Assembly: GCA_020252485.1 (NCBI GenBank)
Contig: JADCCX010000084.1
Coordinates: 1 to 48,335, forward strand
Length of the DNA: 48,335 nt
DNA from: Methylocystis sp.
Lineage (GTDB): Bacteria > Pseudomonadota > Alphaproteobacteria > Rhizobiales > Beijerinckiaceae
Reading direction: 5' to 3'
The translations under genes were made by a program, and so were the position numbers. Position 1 is the first letter of the stretch. Each line of letters starts with the position of its first letter. Under the pieces are notes generated by a model. That model saw only the letters and a program-made list of their open reading frames with translations. It was not told the DNA's origin and made no database searches. This document shows positions 33,920-42,732 of this stretch, piece by piece.

Positions 33920-34957
33920 TTACTTCGTGATCTCCTTGTTGAAGCGCTCGATCCAGGCGGCGCGGTTCGGATTGATCACTGTCCAGTCATGCGTGACCAT
34001 CTTGGACAGCTCGTCGAGCGACTTGATGTCGAGGTTGTCGGAGAGCTTCACGTCCTTGTTCACGGGGATCATGTTGTAGGGCGAGAGCTGGAGCTTGGCT
34101 TGGGCCTCCGCTGAAATCGCGGCGTCGATGTACTTGTGGGCATTCGCCACATTGTCTGCACCTTTCACGATGTGCAGTGTTGTCGTGAAGGTGATGGCCC
34201 CGCTTTCGGGCGCGATGAACGCGATATCGACGCCTCTGCCCTTCAGCGTCGCCGCGTTGTTCGTGTTGGTGTACATAATGTCGATCTGCCCTTGCTGGAA
34301 CAGGCCGGGCAGCGCGGCGGGTGTGGCGACAGCGGCCACCTTCGGCAACGCCTTCTTCAGCTCCGCGAAGATCGGCTCGACATTGGTGATCGAGCCGCCG
34401 AAAGCTTTCGCCATCTCGATCAGCGCGACCGTTCCGAACGTTGTCTGGAAGCCCGTCAGGCCAAGACGCTCGACATAGGGTGACTTGAAGAGATCAACCC
34501 AGGTCTTCGGCGGGTTCGGGAATTTTTTTGGATTGTAGCAGATGCCGACCACCTGCGCGTTCACCGTCACACCATGGGACGTCACCATGCCGGCAGGCAG
34601 CTTCGCGGCGTTCGTCAGCTTCGAGGCATCAATGGGCTCGAACAGCCCGGCCGCTTGCGCTGCAGCTGCCGGACCCGGGTCAAGCACGAAACAATCGAAG
34701 GGTGGCACACCCCGTGCGGCGCGGACCTTGGCGACCTGATCGACGGCGAAGAGCGGATCGAACGCGATATCCACGCCGTGGCGGGACTTGAGCAGCGGCG
34801 CGACAATGGCGCGGTAAGCTTCATCCCAGGTGCCGGGATAGATCGCCGCGGTGACGGACCCCGAGGCGTAAGCTCTGCCCGGCAACAGCGGTGCCGCCGA
34901 CAGGGCCCCCAGACCGGCGAGCGCGGCGCGCCGTGAGATGAGGTGGGACTTTGTCAT
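33920..34957 (-). CDS. ABC transporter periplasmic substrate-binding protein, importer 3
   Basis: 345 residues, PotD-like family 1. The signal SRRAALAGLGALSAAPLLPG has a twin arginine, with cleavage probably after AYA. YPGTWDEAYRAIVAPLLKSRHG, GICYNPKKFPNPPKTWVDLF, LPGLFQQGQIDIMYTNTNN and the C-terminal YNMIPVNKDVKL are typical. ATG at 34957 has AGGAGA upstream. Unlike importers 1 and 2, this gene follows the ATPase. Confidence 0.93.
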   Translation of the reverse strand: MTKSHLISRRAALAGLGALSAAPLLPGRAYASGSVTAAIYPGTWDEAYRAIVAPLLKSRHGVDIAFDPLFAVDQVAKVRAARGVPPFDCFVLDPGPAAAAQAAGLFEPIDASKLTNAAKLPAGMVTSHGVTVNAQVVGICYNPKKFPNPPKTWVDLFKSPYVERLGLTGFQTTFGTVALIEMAKAFGGSITNVEPIFAELKKALPKVAAVATPAALPGLFQQGQIDIMYTNTNNAATLKGRGVDIAFIAPESGAITFTTTLHIVKGADNVANAHKYIDAAISAEAQAKLQLSPYNMIPVNKDVKLSDNLDIKSLDELSKMVTHDWTVINPNRAAWIERFNKEITK

Positions 34958-35001
34958 GGTTGTTCTCCTGGGTTGTCGGGAAACTGGCGTTGGCGGGCGG
35001 T

Positions 35002-36105
35002 TCAGGGGCGGGGAAACAGGGAAGGGCGGGCGTTGGCGGCCAGCCCGCACCAGGCGGCCCCGCCCATCGACAGGGAGGTGCCGGGAACGCGCGGCTCGGC
35101 GACTTTCAGCTTTGCGCCGTTCGTCTCCCGGACATCGTGCAGCAGCATTCCGCCAATCGGCAGGCTCAATGCATGATTCACCGGGAAGCGCCCCGGAGCT
35201 TCCGCCGTGGCGAGGGTCAATTGTTCGGGCCGGACGGACGCGAAAACGGCATCACCTCTGGCGAAGGACCTGTTGCTCGCCACCGGCCAAAACGCCCCGT
35301 TATCGAGGCGAACGCCGAAGGTTCCGGCCTCAAGCCTCTCGATCGTGCCGGCGAGCAGATTGCTGGAGCCAATGAAGGAATTGACGAAAAGCGTGCTTGG
35401 ATCATCGTAGATATCGATCGGTGAGCCCAACTGCTCGATCCGGCCCTTGTTCATGACCGCGATCTTGTCGGCGATGGACATGGCTTCATCTTGGTCATGG
35501 GTGACGAGGATGGCGGTCAGGCCGAACTGGCGCTGCAGCCGCTTGATCTCGATCTGCAGGTCGAGGCGAAGGTTCTTGTCCAGCGCGGCGAAGGGCTCGT
35601 CGAGAAGCAGGATACGTGGCCGCACGGCCAGAGCGCGGGCCAGCGCGACGCGCTGTTGCTGTCCGCCCGAAAGCTGGCGCGGCTTGCGCTCCGCGAAGGC
35701 GGTCATCTGCACGGTCGCCAGCATTTCCGCGACCCGCTCCCGCTGCAGCGCCTTGGAAACGCCCCGCGCTGCAAGTCCGTAGGCGATGTTCTCGGCCACG
35801 GTCATGTGCGGAAAGAGCGCGTAGTTCTGGAAGACGACACCCACTTCCCTCTGGTTCGGGGGGTAGCTGTCGACCCGCCGATCCCCGATGATGACGCTTC
35901 CCGATATCTGGGTGACGAAGCCGCCGATGATCCGGAGCAAGGTTGTCTTGCCGCAGCCGGAGGGCCCCAGCAGCGCCACGAGTTCGCCGCCCCTGACCTC
36001 AAGCGTCACGTTGTCGACGGCCAGGCCAGCGCCGTAACCATGTGTCAGGCCATCCAGCGTCAGAGGCTGTGGCGGCATGCGCATGGTATCAGGGGAAGTC
36101 GACAT
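35002..36105 (-). CDS. ABC transporter ATP-binding protein (PotA-like), importer 3
   Basis: 367 residues. Walker A LGPSGCGKTTLL near residue 47, signature LSGGQQQRVALARAL, Walker B LLLDEPFAALDKNLR and switch LVTHDQDEA are intact; the C-terminal third is the TOBE-type domain. First gene of a six-gene minus-strand operon that continues with the binding protein, two permeases, the PuuE-like and the NHL genes. Confidence 0.94.
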   Translation of the reverse strand: MSTSPDTMRMPPQPLTLDGLTHGYGAGLAVDNVTLEVRGGELVALLGPSGCGKTTLLRIIGGFVTQISGSVIIGDRRVDSYPPNQREVGVVFQNYALFPHMTVAENIAYGLAARGVSKALQRERVAEMLATVQMTAFAERKPRQLSGGQQQRVALARALAVRPRILLLDEPFAALDKNLRLDLQIEIKRLQRQFGLTAILVTHDQDEAMSIADKIAVMNKGRIEQLGSPIDIYDDPSTLFVNSFIGSSNLLAGTIERLEAGTFGVRLDNGAFWPVASNRSFARGDAVFASVRPEQLTLATAEAPGRFPVNHALSLPIGGMLLHDVRETNGAKLKVAEPRVPGTSLSMGGAAWCGLAANARPSLFPRP

Positions 36106-36138
36106 GGGTTGGTCGGCGGACTCACGGCTACCGCCAAG

Positions 36139-36184
36139 TCAAGGCAACTGCTGTGCCAAGCCAATCGCATGGGTCTTGCTTTGA
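36139..36184. promoter_or_regulatory. Dyad in the divergent importer-3/amidase region
   Basis: TCAAGGCAA at 36139-36147 is matched by TTGCTTTGA at 36176-36184 (eight of nine complementary positions, 28 bases apart) in the 135-base region between two divergent genes. This could be a split operator, but a chance dyad of this size cannot be ruled out. Confidence 0.25.
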
Positions 36185-36240
36185 CCGGCATTCGATGGCC
36201 AAGCTTTCGGCCACTTTAGGTCACGAGCGGAGATGACACC

Positions 36241-37632
36241 TTGCCAGAGTTTCCCGAGCCTTGGTCGAACATCAGCGACATCGCCGCTGCCGTGACAAGC
36301 GGGCGAAGCACGGCAACCGCGGAGACGCATGAAGCGCTTTTCCGCATTGCTGCGGCCAATGGCGAGATCAACGCTTTCGTCCATGTTGACGCGGCGGACG
36401 CGCTGCGTCGGGCAGCCCTGGTGGACCAGCGCATTGCCGCCGGAGAATCGCCGGCGCTGGCGGGCGTGCCAGTCGCCATCAAGGACAACATCTGGGTGAA
36501 GGGCAGGCCCATCACGCAAGGCTCGCTGCTCTTCCGGGATTTCATCGCCCCCGCGAGTGCCATTGCCATCGACCGGCTGGAAGCCGCGGGCGCGGTGATC
36601 ATCGGCATCGCCAGCACATCGGAGTTCGCCTGTTCGGGCCAGACTCGCTCGCTGCTGCATGGCGTGACGCGCAATCCGCTCGATCCCGGCCGCACGCCCG
36701 GCGGCTCGTCGGGCGGTCCTGTCGCGGCCGTCGCATCGGAAATGGTGCCTTTGGCGATCGGTACCGACGCTGGAGGCTCCAGCCGCCGCCCGCCCGCCCA
36801 TACCGGTCTGGTGGGTTTCAAGCCGTCCTTCGGCACGGTTCCCTATGGTCCGGGCTTCGAGGAGCCGACCTTCGGCGTTTCCTGCATCTGCCCCATCGCC
36901 CGGACGGTTGGGGAGGCGGCGCTGGCCTTTGAGATCATGGCAGGACGTGACCCAAGAGACCCCTCTTCCGTCGATATGCAGCCAAACGCGGCGCGCTCTC
37001 TCGCCGCATTGCGGATCGCGGCGATGCCCCGATGGGGCTTTGACGTACCCGTGGACCCCGATGTTCGCGAGGCAACCGTGAGGGCGTTCGAGGCCTTGCG
37101 GCAGGCTGGCTGCAGCCTTACCGAGAAGGAATTCACCTGGCCATCGGGCGCTGCTGAATCTGGGCTCAATCCGCTCCAGCATGCGGGATTGGCGCGCCTC
37201 TTCGGCGAAGAGTGGCGGCGCGATCCCACCCGTATCCACCCGGATCTGACCGTTCAGATCGAGGCGGGCCTTGCCTTCCGATCGACCGACGTCGCCGGCG
37301 CGCTGTTTCTGTCGGAGGCCATTGCGCGCGCTGCGGCTGGTTTCTTCATCGATGAGGAGATCGATCTGGCGATCGGCCCGACGACACCCTGCACAGCCTG
37401 GCCTGTCGATCTCCTGGCCCCGCCGACGATTGACGGCATGCCGGTTGGACCGCGCGGCCACGCCGTCTTCACGCCGATGTTCAACCATTCCCGGCAGCCG
37501 GCGATTACCATTCCCATAGGCAGGGATCGCGATCGCCTGCCCATCGGGCTGCAGATCGTGGCACCGCGTGGGCAGGACAGGATGCTGCTTTCTGCGGCAA
37601 CCGAGATGGAGGCGCTTTTCGCCGCCGCCTAG
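36241..37632 (+). CDS. Amidase (amidase-signature family)
   Basis: 463 residues with the complete Ser-cisSer-Lys triad: K81 in VAIKDNIW, S156 in PGGSSGGP and S180 in GTDAGGSSRRPP. The 24-residue spacing between the serines equals that of characterised members. It should hydrolyse a linear amide to acid and ammonia, or an N-carbamoyl-type compound. The start is a TTG at 36241 with GGAG eight bases upstream; the ATG at 36233 is out of frame. It is divergent from the importer-3 operon and could use the ring-opened product of the PuuE-like enzyme. It is monocistronic, followed by a hairpin at 37767. Confidence 0.9.
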   Translation: MPEFPEPWSNISDIAAAVTSGRSTATAETHEALFRIAAANGEINAFVHVDAADALRRAALVDQRIAAGESPALAGVPVAIKDNIWVKGRPITQGSLLFRDFIAPASAIAIDRLEAAGAVIIGIASTSEFACSGQTRSLLHGVTRNPLDPGRTPGGSSGGPVAAVASEMVPLAIGTDAGGSSRRPPAHTGLVGFKPSFGTVPYGPGFEEPTFGVSCICPIARTVGEAALAFEIMAGRDPRDPSSVDMQPNAARSLAALRIAAMPRWGFDVPVDPDVREATVRAFEALRQAGCSLTEKEFTWPSGAAESGLNPLQHAGLARLFGEEWRRDPTRIHPDLTVQIEAGLAFRSTDVAGALFLSEAIARAAAGFFIDEEIDLAIGPTTPCTAWPVDLLAPPTIDGMPVGPRGHAVFTPMFNHSRQPAITIPIGRDRDRLPIGLQIVAPRGQDRMLLSAATEMEALFAAA

Positions 37633-37766
37633 AAGTTAGGCAGCATGCCGGGAAACCGCCCAGCTTGTGTCCACAGTCATTGGGATTGACCGGTAAGTGC
37701 GCACAGTCGCATGGTCCAAGGGACGTGATCGTCCGCAGCAGCGCGATGAGGCTGTGCCCTGCCTCA

Positions 37767-37801
37767 CCCCGGCAGAGCAACCCTGATCAGCTCTGCCGGG
37801 G
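37767..37801. terminator. Strong hairpin between convergent amidase and SNF2 genes
   Basis: Perfect 12-bp stem CCCCGGCAGAGC / GCTCTGCCGGGG (37767-37778 and 37790-37801) with an 11-base loop. It lies in the 282-base space between two convergent genes, where a bidirectional terminator would be expected, but no T-run follows on either strand. The rest of that space (37633-37914) shows nothing else I can identify. Confidence 0.55.
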
Positions 37802-37914
37802 CGGCCGCTTATGTCGTGTGCTTTACCGAAAGAGGGTCCCGTATGCATGCTGGTTGACAACCAGTCTTGAATCGCATCGAGGATGCCGGTTCGCGGACCG
37901 GGTTCCGGCGGTCC

Positions 37915-40900
37915 TTAACCAAGCAGTTCCTCAAGGTCCGCTTCGGTAAGCGCGCCCGTAATCTGGCCGTCGGCATCGAAGAGAGAGGCGGCGATCTGGC
38001 GTTTCCTCGCCTTCAGGGCATCCATCTTCTCCTCCACTGTTCCCGTCGCCACCAGCCGGTGCACGAACACGGGCTTGCCTTGCCCGATGCGATGGACCCG
38101 GTCGATGGCCTGATCCTCGACCGCCGGGTTCCACCAGGGATCGAACAGGATGACCGTGTCCGCCGCGGTCAGGTTCAGGCCCACACCGCCGGCTTTCAGG
38201 CTGACCAGAAAAACCGGTGCGTCACCGTCCTGAAATTGCCGCGTCAGTTCGGTCCGGTCGCGGCTCTGCCCGTCGAGGCGGACAAAGCCGATGGCGCCAG
38301 CCTCGAGCTGCTCCTCGATCAGATCAAGCATCGAGGTGAATTGCGAGAAGACCACGACGCGGCGCTGCTCCGCAGCCAGGATCGTGAGCAGCTCCATCAG
38401 GCGCCGCAGCTTGGCCGAACCCGCCTCGGCCCTGGCCTCCTGGCCCTTGACCAGACGCGGATCCAGCGCCGCCTGCCTCAGCTTGAGCAGCGCATCGAGC
38501 ACGATGATGTGGCTTCTGGCGAGGCCTTGCCTGGCGAGCGCAGCGCGCACCTTCTTCTGCATGGCCAGCCGGATGGTCTCGTACAGGTCGCGCTGGGCCC
38601 CTTCCAGTTCGACCGTTTCGGTGATCTCGGTTTTTGGCGGCAGATCACGCGCCACCTCGGCCTTGGTGCGGCGCAGGATGAAGGGCCGCACGCGCCGCGC
38701 CAGGAGCGCGCTGCGCTGCGCATCGCCCTTCTTCTCGATCGGCGTGCGATAGAAGGACTGGAACGCCTTTCTTTCGCCCAGCAACCCCTTGTTGATGAGA
38801 TGAAACAGCGACCAGATCTCCGTCAGGTTGTTCTGCACCGGCGTGCCGGAGAGGGCCAGACGCCATCCGGCTTTCAATCCGTCAATCCGCTGCGTGGTCT
38901 CGGCATCCGGGTTCTTCAGCAGCTGTGCTTCGTCCAGAACCAGCACGGACCAGTGGACGTCAGCCAGAACGGCGTGGTCGCGCGCCGCAAGCGGATAGGA
39001 CGTGATGACAAGGTCATGGCTTGTGAAAGCGCCGAAGCCTTTCTTGCGTTCAAGGCCGTGGGAGACCATCACCTTGAGTCCGGGGACAAAATGGGCGGCC
39101 TCGCGCTGCCAGTTGCCGAGCAGGCTGGTGGGCGCGACCACCAGAGCCGGCTTGTCCAGCCGTCCGGCAGCTTTCTCGACAGCCAGAAGGGCCAATGTCT
39201 GGACGGTCTTGCCAAGACCCATGTCGTCGGCGAGCACCGCGCCGAAACCGCTGCTGCGCAGAAAGCCGAGCCAATTCAGGCCTGTCTGCTGGTAAGACCG
39301 CAGCGTCGCGAGAAATCCCTCGGGCGGAGAGATCACAGGCAAGCTTCCGCCATCCGCCATGGCCGCCCTCAGCGCCAGCCCGAGCGTCCTGAGCCGTTCG
39401 GCCCCGGTCCAGACCACGCCCAGCCCGGCCGTCACCGCCTCCAGTTCGGCAAGATCGGCGCTGTGGTTCGCCTTGAAGCGCAGCGGACCGTCTTTGCCGC
39501 CCTGGGATGGCGCATCATCAAACAGGCGCAGCAGGCCAGCCACCATGGCCTTCATCCGGTCCACAGGGCAGGACAACAAACGCCCATCCGGCAGGGGAAG
39601 CAAAAAACTCTCCCCGTCATCCAGTGCAGGACCCTCGCCGGAGCCCCATGATCTCGCCCGGATCAGATTGGCGATGGCGTCCGTCAGATCCACCGCGACG
39701 CCATCGACAAGGACCACGCAATCCAGGTTGAACCATTCGATCCCGGAACTGTCACGGACAGCCTCGCCGATGCGGACCGACATGTCGCCGCTGGCCTCAG
39801 CGATGCGGACAGGAAAGCTGTCAGTGATGTCGACTTGCCAGCCCTTCGCCTGCAGGTCCGGCAGATCGTCAAGCAGGAAGTCGATCCACTGATCCTGCCC
39901 GTCGCCGGGTTCGAGATCATCCTCATGGCCTTTGGGGACCTTTGATCGCGTCATGTCGAGCGCATCGAACCCGAGGCTCAGCAGGTCCGTGAAGCATTCG
40001 GCCTCATGCGCCGTGTCCCGCTCGAGGGCGAACAGACGGCCGTTCACGCGCTGACGGACCATAGAGCGCGTTTCGCCCAGGGGCACCACGATCTCTTCCG
40101 GATAGAGAAACCTGAGGCGGGCAACCCCGATGCGCTCTTTCGCGCTGGTATGCTGACGATGCCTGCGGCGGCCATAGCCGTTGTCATGGCTTGCCGCGGC
40201 CACATCAAGCCCCATCAGAACGAGCTTCGGAACGGGTCTCGCCACGATCCGTTCGACAGGCGTCGGCAGCGGCGGCGCCAGCGCCGCAAGCTGGGGCCCT
40301 GCCTTCGCCATGGCGGAGCGCAGTTCGGCTGCATCCGCCGGACTGACCGGCGGCGCCGTCAGCAATGCCCGCAGCTGCGCCGCAGGCAGGCCAGCATCAA
40401 GCGGGCCGACGCCGCCAGTGGCGGGATCAAGATAAATTGCGGGATCGGCCGACAGACAGCTGGACTCATCCGGCGCGGTCAGGTCTGGCCAGAACGCGCC
40501 GTCATCATCTTCCTGCCAGACAAACCGGGCAGGTCTTGCGGGACCTGTCATCAGTGCCAGACCATTGATCTTCTGATGGCGCGCGCGACCGGTTGCGAGA
40601 ATGGCGCTCAGGACCTCCGCGCCGGCTGCGCCCGCAATGAGATGGCCCCTGGCAGAGAAATGGAAGCCAAGCGGATGCTGTGACCATTTGAGAAGCCGGA
40701 AAATCTGAACATCCTCCGCCGTCAGATAGGCTGGCCTGTGCGGCGTAAAGGCGCTGTCGAGCGATGCGGACTGGGCCGAAGCGGATATCTCGCCGTTTTT
40801 CAGCAGGCTCCCGACCAGCACTCGGACACTCAGCATGGGCAGCCTTGGGCCCTGCCGCTCGGATGACAGGACGTAGATGATGCGCTGCGCCCTTTCCAGC

Positions 40901-41388
40901 GTCGTTCCGGCCGGCGCAGCATCGTGCGCTTCGGTGTCGACCGTCTTCACCCTGTCCAGCCAGCGCCTGAGATCGGGACTGAGGGTTGGCTTCGGGGCTG
41001 CGGCCGGGCGGGTTTGCGATGATCCGCGAGCCGGCGCCGGATGCCCGGACAAAGCCGGACCCGCCTTCGGCGGGATGTCAGCTGGTCCCGTCACGATCAG
41101 CGGACCACGCTCCAACAGCTTCAGCATCGCGGCTGCCACATGCTTGCAATTGAAACCAACCGGGCATGTGCAAAACCCGTCAATGGCGCGGCCATCGAGC
41201 GTGATCGTCTGCGTGTAGGGCCTCTTGTCACCGCCACGGACCGTGGCGGCGATCTCGGTCTCCCCGATCCTCTCGGCCTTGAGCACGCGGCCTTCGCGGA
41301 CATATTGCGCGCCTGCCTGGAAGGCCCGTTCGCCGGTCGCCGCGGCGATCGCCTGTCGGGTAAAGGCCACGGGAAGACGGCTAGTCAT
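37915..41388 (-). CDS. SNF2-family helicase with N-terminal SWIM zinc finger
   Basis: 1157 residues. The SWIM finger is C73-x-C75...C81-x-H83 (FCTCPVGFNCKH). A long central region of unknown function leads to the SNF2 motor: Walker A DDMGLGKTVQTL near 725, DEAQLLKNPD near 817, SGTPVQNNLTEIWSLF, and the helicase C-terminal half FSQFTSMLDLIEEQL near 1016 with WWNPAVEDQAIDRVHRIGQ. Bacterial members remodel nucleoprotein complexes; some serve in phage defence, others are housekeeping. ATG at 41388 overlaps by eight bases the small frame that follows the toxin gene, placing it in one transcript with the toxin-antitoxin pair. Confidence 0.92.
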   Translation of the reverse strand: MTSRLPVAFTRQAIAAATGERAFQAGAQYVREGRVLKAERIGETEIAATVRGGDKRPYTQTITLDGRAIDGFCTCPVGFNCKHVAAAMLKLLERGPLIVTGPADIPPKAGPALSGHPAPARGSSQTRPAAAPKPTLSPDLRRWLDRVKTVDTEAHDAAPAGTTLERAQRIIYVLSSERQGPRLPMLSVRVLVGSLLKNGEISASAQSASLDSAFTPHRPAYLTAEDVQIFRLLKWSQHPLGFHFSARGHLIAGAAGAEVLSAILATGRARHQKINGLALMTGPARPARFVWQEDDDGAFWPDLTAPDESSCLSADPAIYLDPATGGVGPLDAGLPAAQLRALLTAPPVSPADAAELRSAMAKAGPQLAALAPPLPTPVERIVARPVPKLVLMGLDVAAASHDNGYGRRRHRQHTSAKERIGVARLRFLYPEEIVVPLGETRSMVRQRVNGRLFALERDTAHEAECFTDLLSLGFDALDMTRSKVPKGHEDDLEPGDGQDQWIDFLLDDLPDLQAKGWQVDITDSFPVRIAEASGDMSVRIGEAVRDSSGIEWFNLDCVVLVDGVAVDLTDAIANLIRARSWGSGEGPALDDGESFLLPLPDGRLLSCPVDRMKAMVAGLLRLFDDAPSQGGKDGPLRFKANHSADLAELEAVTAGLGVVWTGAERLRTLGLALRAAMADGGSLPVISPPEGFLATLRSYQQTGLNWLGFLRSSGFGAVLADDMGLGKTVQTLALLAVEKAAGRLDKPALVVAPTSLLGNWQREAAHFVPGLKVMVSHGLERKKGFGAFTSHDLVITSYPLAARDHAVLADVHWSVLVLDEAQLLKNPDAETTQRIDGLKAGWRLALSGTPVQNNLTEIWSLFHLINKGLLGERKAFQSFYRTPIEKKGDAQRSALLARRVRPFILRRTKAEVARDLPPKTEITETVELEGAQRDLYETIRLAMQKKVRAALARQGLARSHIIVLDALLKLRQAALDPRLVKGQEARAEAGSAKLRRLMELLTILAAEQRRVVVFSQFTSMLDLIEEQLEAGAIGFVRLDGQSRDRTELTRQFQDGDAPVFLVSLKAGGVGLNLTAADTVILFDPWWNPAVEDQAIDRVHRIGQGKPVFVHRLVATGTVEEKMDALKARKRQIAASLFDADGQITGALTEADLEELLG

Positions 41389-41551
41389 CGCTCACACCGG
41401 GCACAAGATCATGGTCCCGGTTTGGGCCTTCCAACCGTCCTGAATCGCCATCATCGCCTGCGGCGGCGCTCTGCCCGGACGGAAGGGTGCCGGGGCGGCC
41501 GACATCAACCATCGCGCAGCCATAGCGTTCGTCGGCCGCAACGCGTGTCAC
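41381..41551 (-). CDS. Possible small protein between toxin and SNF2 helicase
   Basis: A 56-codon frame starting at GTG 41551, which overlaps the toxin stop in GTGA, and ending 8 bases inside the SNF2 gene. The protein is acidic at its end (EGPNRDHDLVPGVSDD) and matches no family I know. Start/stop overlaps on both sides argue that it is translated; the composition does not strongly support or exclude it. If it is not real, the 159 bases are the helicase leader. Confidence 0.35.
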   Translation of the reverse strand: MTRVAADERYGCAMVDVGRPGTLPSGQSAAAGDDGDSGRLEGPNRDHDLVPGVSDD

Positions 41552-41988
41552 CTCCGGTCGATCCGTGCGGCGCGTGTCGCCAAGACGGGGCGAAACGCGG
41601 CCAGCACCACCTTGAGAAATCCCGGCGACAGCTTCCTGGGCGCCTCGCGCGGCGGCTCCAGCGCGTAGGAGCGATCCAGGATATCGTAATTGTATTCCGA
41701 GACGACCACCCAGGCGCGCTTGTGCAACCGAAGCCCGATGCGTCGGATCTCCAGGGACGGCAGTTCGACGGCCCTCTGGTTCCCGGTCGGTTCGCTTCCC
41801 GTGATCGCCAGCAAGGCCAGGTGCGTCAGACCCGCCGGGTCCTTTATGGCGATGGCGACGCAGACCGGACGGCCCTTCCGGCCTGAATCCTCGCCGCGAT
41901 CTTTCTCTCTCCGCCAGAGGTACGGATAGGCCGGCACGATGTCGCCCGTCGCATAGCTGTGCTCTGGCCCGTCCACCTCCCTGGTCAC
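41548..41988 (-). CDS. Type II toxin-like protein, PemK/MazF-type
   Basis: 146 residues. GDIVPAYPYLWRREKDRGEDS, GRKGRPVCVAIAI, LALLAITGSEP, RAVELPSLEIRRIGL and WVVVSEYNYD resemble PemK/MazF-like beta-barrel toxins found in alphaproteobacteria (GRK-RP and ITGS regions). These cleave RNA when the antitoxin is lost. GTG at 41988 overlaps the antitoxin stop (GTGA), the classical antitoxin-first layout. The assignment is by pattern and position; the family is diverse, so certainty is moderate. Confidence 0.6.
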   Translation of the reverse strand: MTREVDGPEHSYATGDIVPAYPYLWRREKDRGEDSGRKGRPVCVAIAIKDPAGLTHLALLAITGSEPTGNQRAVELPSLEIRRIGLRLHKRAWVVVSEYNYDILDRSYALEPPREAPRKLSPGFLKVVLAAFRPVLATRAARIDRR

Positions 41989-42230
41989 TTGGCGTCATCC
42001 AGAACACGGTCGATCTCGCGCGCGAACGCCGCTGCCAGATCCGGCGGCGTCTCCCCTGCCCCGTAGACGCGCTGCGGATCGGCATGCCGCCTCAGCCGCT
42101 CGAAATCCTCGATCGCCATCATGACGAAGCGGTCCTTTCGGTGCTCGGTGATGATGACCGGCTCGCGAGCGGCAGTCGCCTTCACGTCCCCAAGATTCTT
42201 GTCGAGATCAACGGTCGAGAAACGGCGCAT
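41985..42230 (-). CDS. Phd/YefM-type antitoxin
   Basis: 81 residues. The N-terminal DNA-binding half reads FSTVDLDKNLGDVKATAAREPVIITEHRKDRFVMMAIEDFERL, the Phd/YefM pattern (strand, helix, PVIIT-HRK, then D-F-RL). The C-terminal part (PPDLAAAFAREIDRVLDDAK) should fold on the toxin. AGGAG lies nine bases before ATG 42230. Such proteins repress their own promoter together with the toxin; the CTATATATAG palindrome upstream is a candidate site. Confidence 0.85.
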   Translation of the reverse strand: MRRFSTVDLDKNLGDVKATAAREPVIITEHRKDRFVMMAIEDFERLRRHADPQRVYGAGETPPDLAAAFAREIDRVLDDAK

Positions 42231-42251
42231 GATGGGAGGCTCCTTTTCCCC

Positions 42252-42280
42252 ACAATATCTATATATAGTGGATTAATCAA
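42252..42280 (-). promoter_or_regulatory. Predicted promoter and operator of the toxin-antitoxin operon
   Basis: On the minus strand TTGATT (42280-42275) and TATTGT (42257-42252) are 17 bases apart, a plausible -35/-10 pair. The perfect 10-bp palindrome CTATATATAG (42259-42268) lies between them, placed for autorepression. The stretch is strikingly AT-rich for this window. Confidence 0.5.
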
Positions 42281-42386
42281 CAGGCTTGGGATATGAGCTG
42301 GTCCGACGCTTTCCGCGATTGGGGCGCTTCGGCATCTGGCGCCACTCCAGGATATCGAGCAGGACCACGTCGATGCGGCGAAGCAT
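42273..42386 (-). other. Short 37-codon frame, possible gene remnant
   Basis: The frame reads MLRRIDVVLLDILEWRQMPK at its start and ends in a basic RGKRRTSSYPKPVD tail. It looks protein-like but is short, and its 3' end overlaps the predicted antitoxin promoter. It may be the C-terminal end of a gene removed by the neighbouring repeats. I see nothing else in 42281-42451. Confidence 0.2.
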
Positions 42387-42455
42387 GATCGAATGAGCCG
42401 CTTCACGCCTTCAAAGAGCGAAAAGCGCGGGCTGTAAAGAGGATGCATGCATTAG

Positions 42456-42566
42456 CAGGCTGCTGAAAAAGTCCAAAACGACAGGTCCAAACCGGAAACA
42501 TAACGGATTCGAACGGGGTTCAAACCGGAATCGCGGTGTGTCAAAAATGTGTTTTTCAGCAGCCTG
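42456..42566. mobile_element. MITE-like element 1 (111 bp)
   Basis: Ends CAGGCTGCTGAAAAA and TTTTTCAGCAGCCTG form perfect 15-bp terminal inverted repeats, flanked by TTAG on both sides (42452-42455 and 42567-42570). The repeat and four-base duplication are of the IS1182 kind; there is no room for a transposase, so it is a non-autonomous derivative. Confidence 0.8.
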
Positions 42567-42569
42567 TTA

Positions 42570-42732
42570 GAGCATGGCGCAATGAGATGGAACCACTGCG
42601 ACGGAGCAGATTTGGCCCGGATTTTCAAAACGGCTCCTCGCCCGATCAACCAGATCGCTCTCGGTTGGGATCGAACAGGATCATCTCATCCCAGCCGCAA
42701 CGCAGTTGGTTCCATCTCATTGCGTCATGCTC
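42570..42732. mobile_element. MITE-like element 2 (163 bp)
   Basis: Terminal inverted repeats of about 30 bp begin GAGCATGGCGCAATGAGATGG on the left; the complement of the right end begins GAGCATGACGCAATGAGATGG. TA flanks both sides (42568-42569 and 42733-42734), as for Tc1/IS630 or IS5 elements. Its left flank lies within the TTAG duplication of element 1. No coding capacity. Confidence 0.75.

Noticed and set aside
37633-37914. Possible small genes between amidase and helicase
   Set aside because: Short frames exist on both strands but have no start context or protein-like pattern; only the hairpin is convincing.
37867-39651. A 594-codon plus-strand frame
   Set aside because: It is antisense to the motor domain of the SNF2 helicase and shows no motif or ribosome site.
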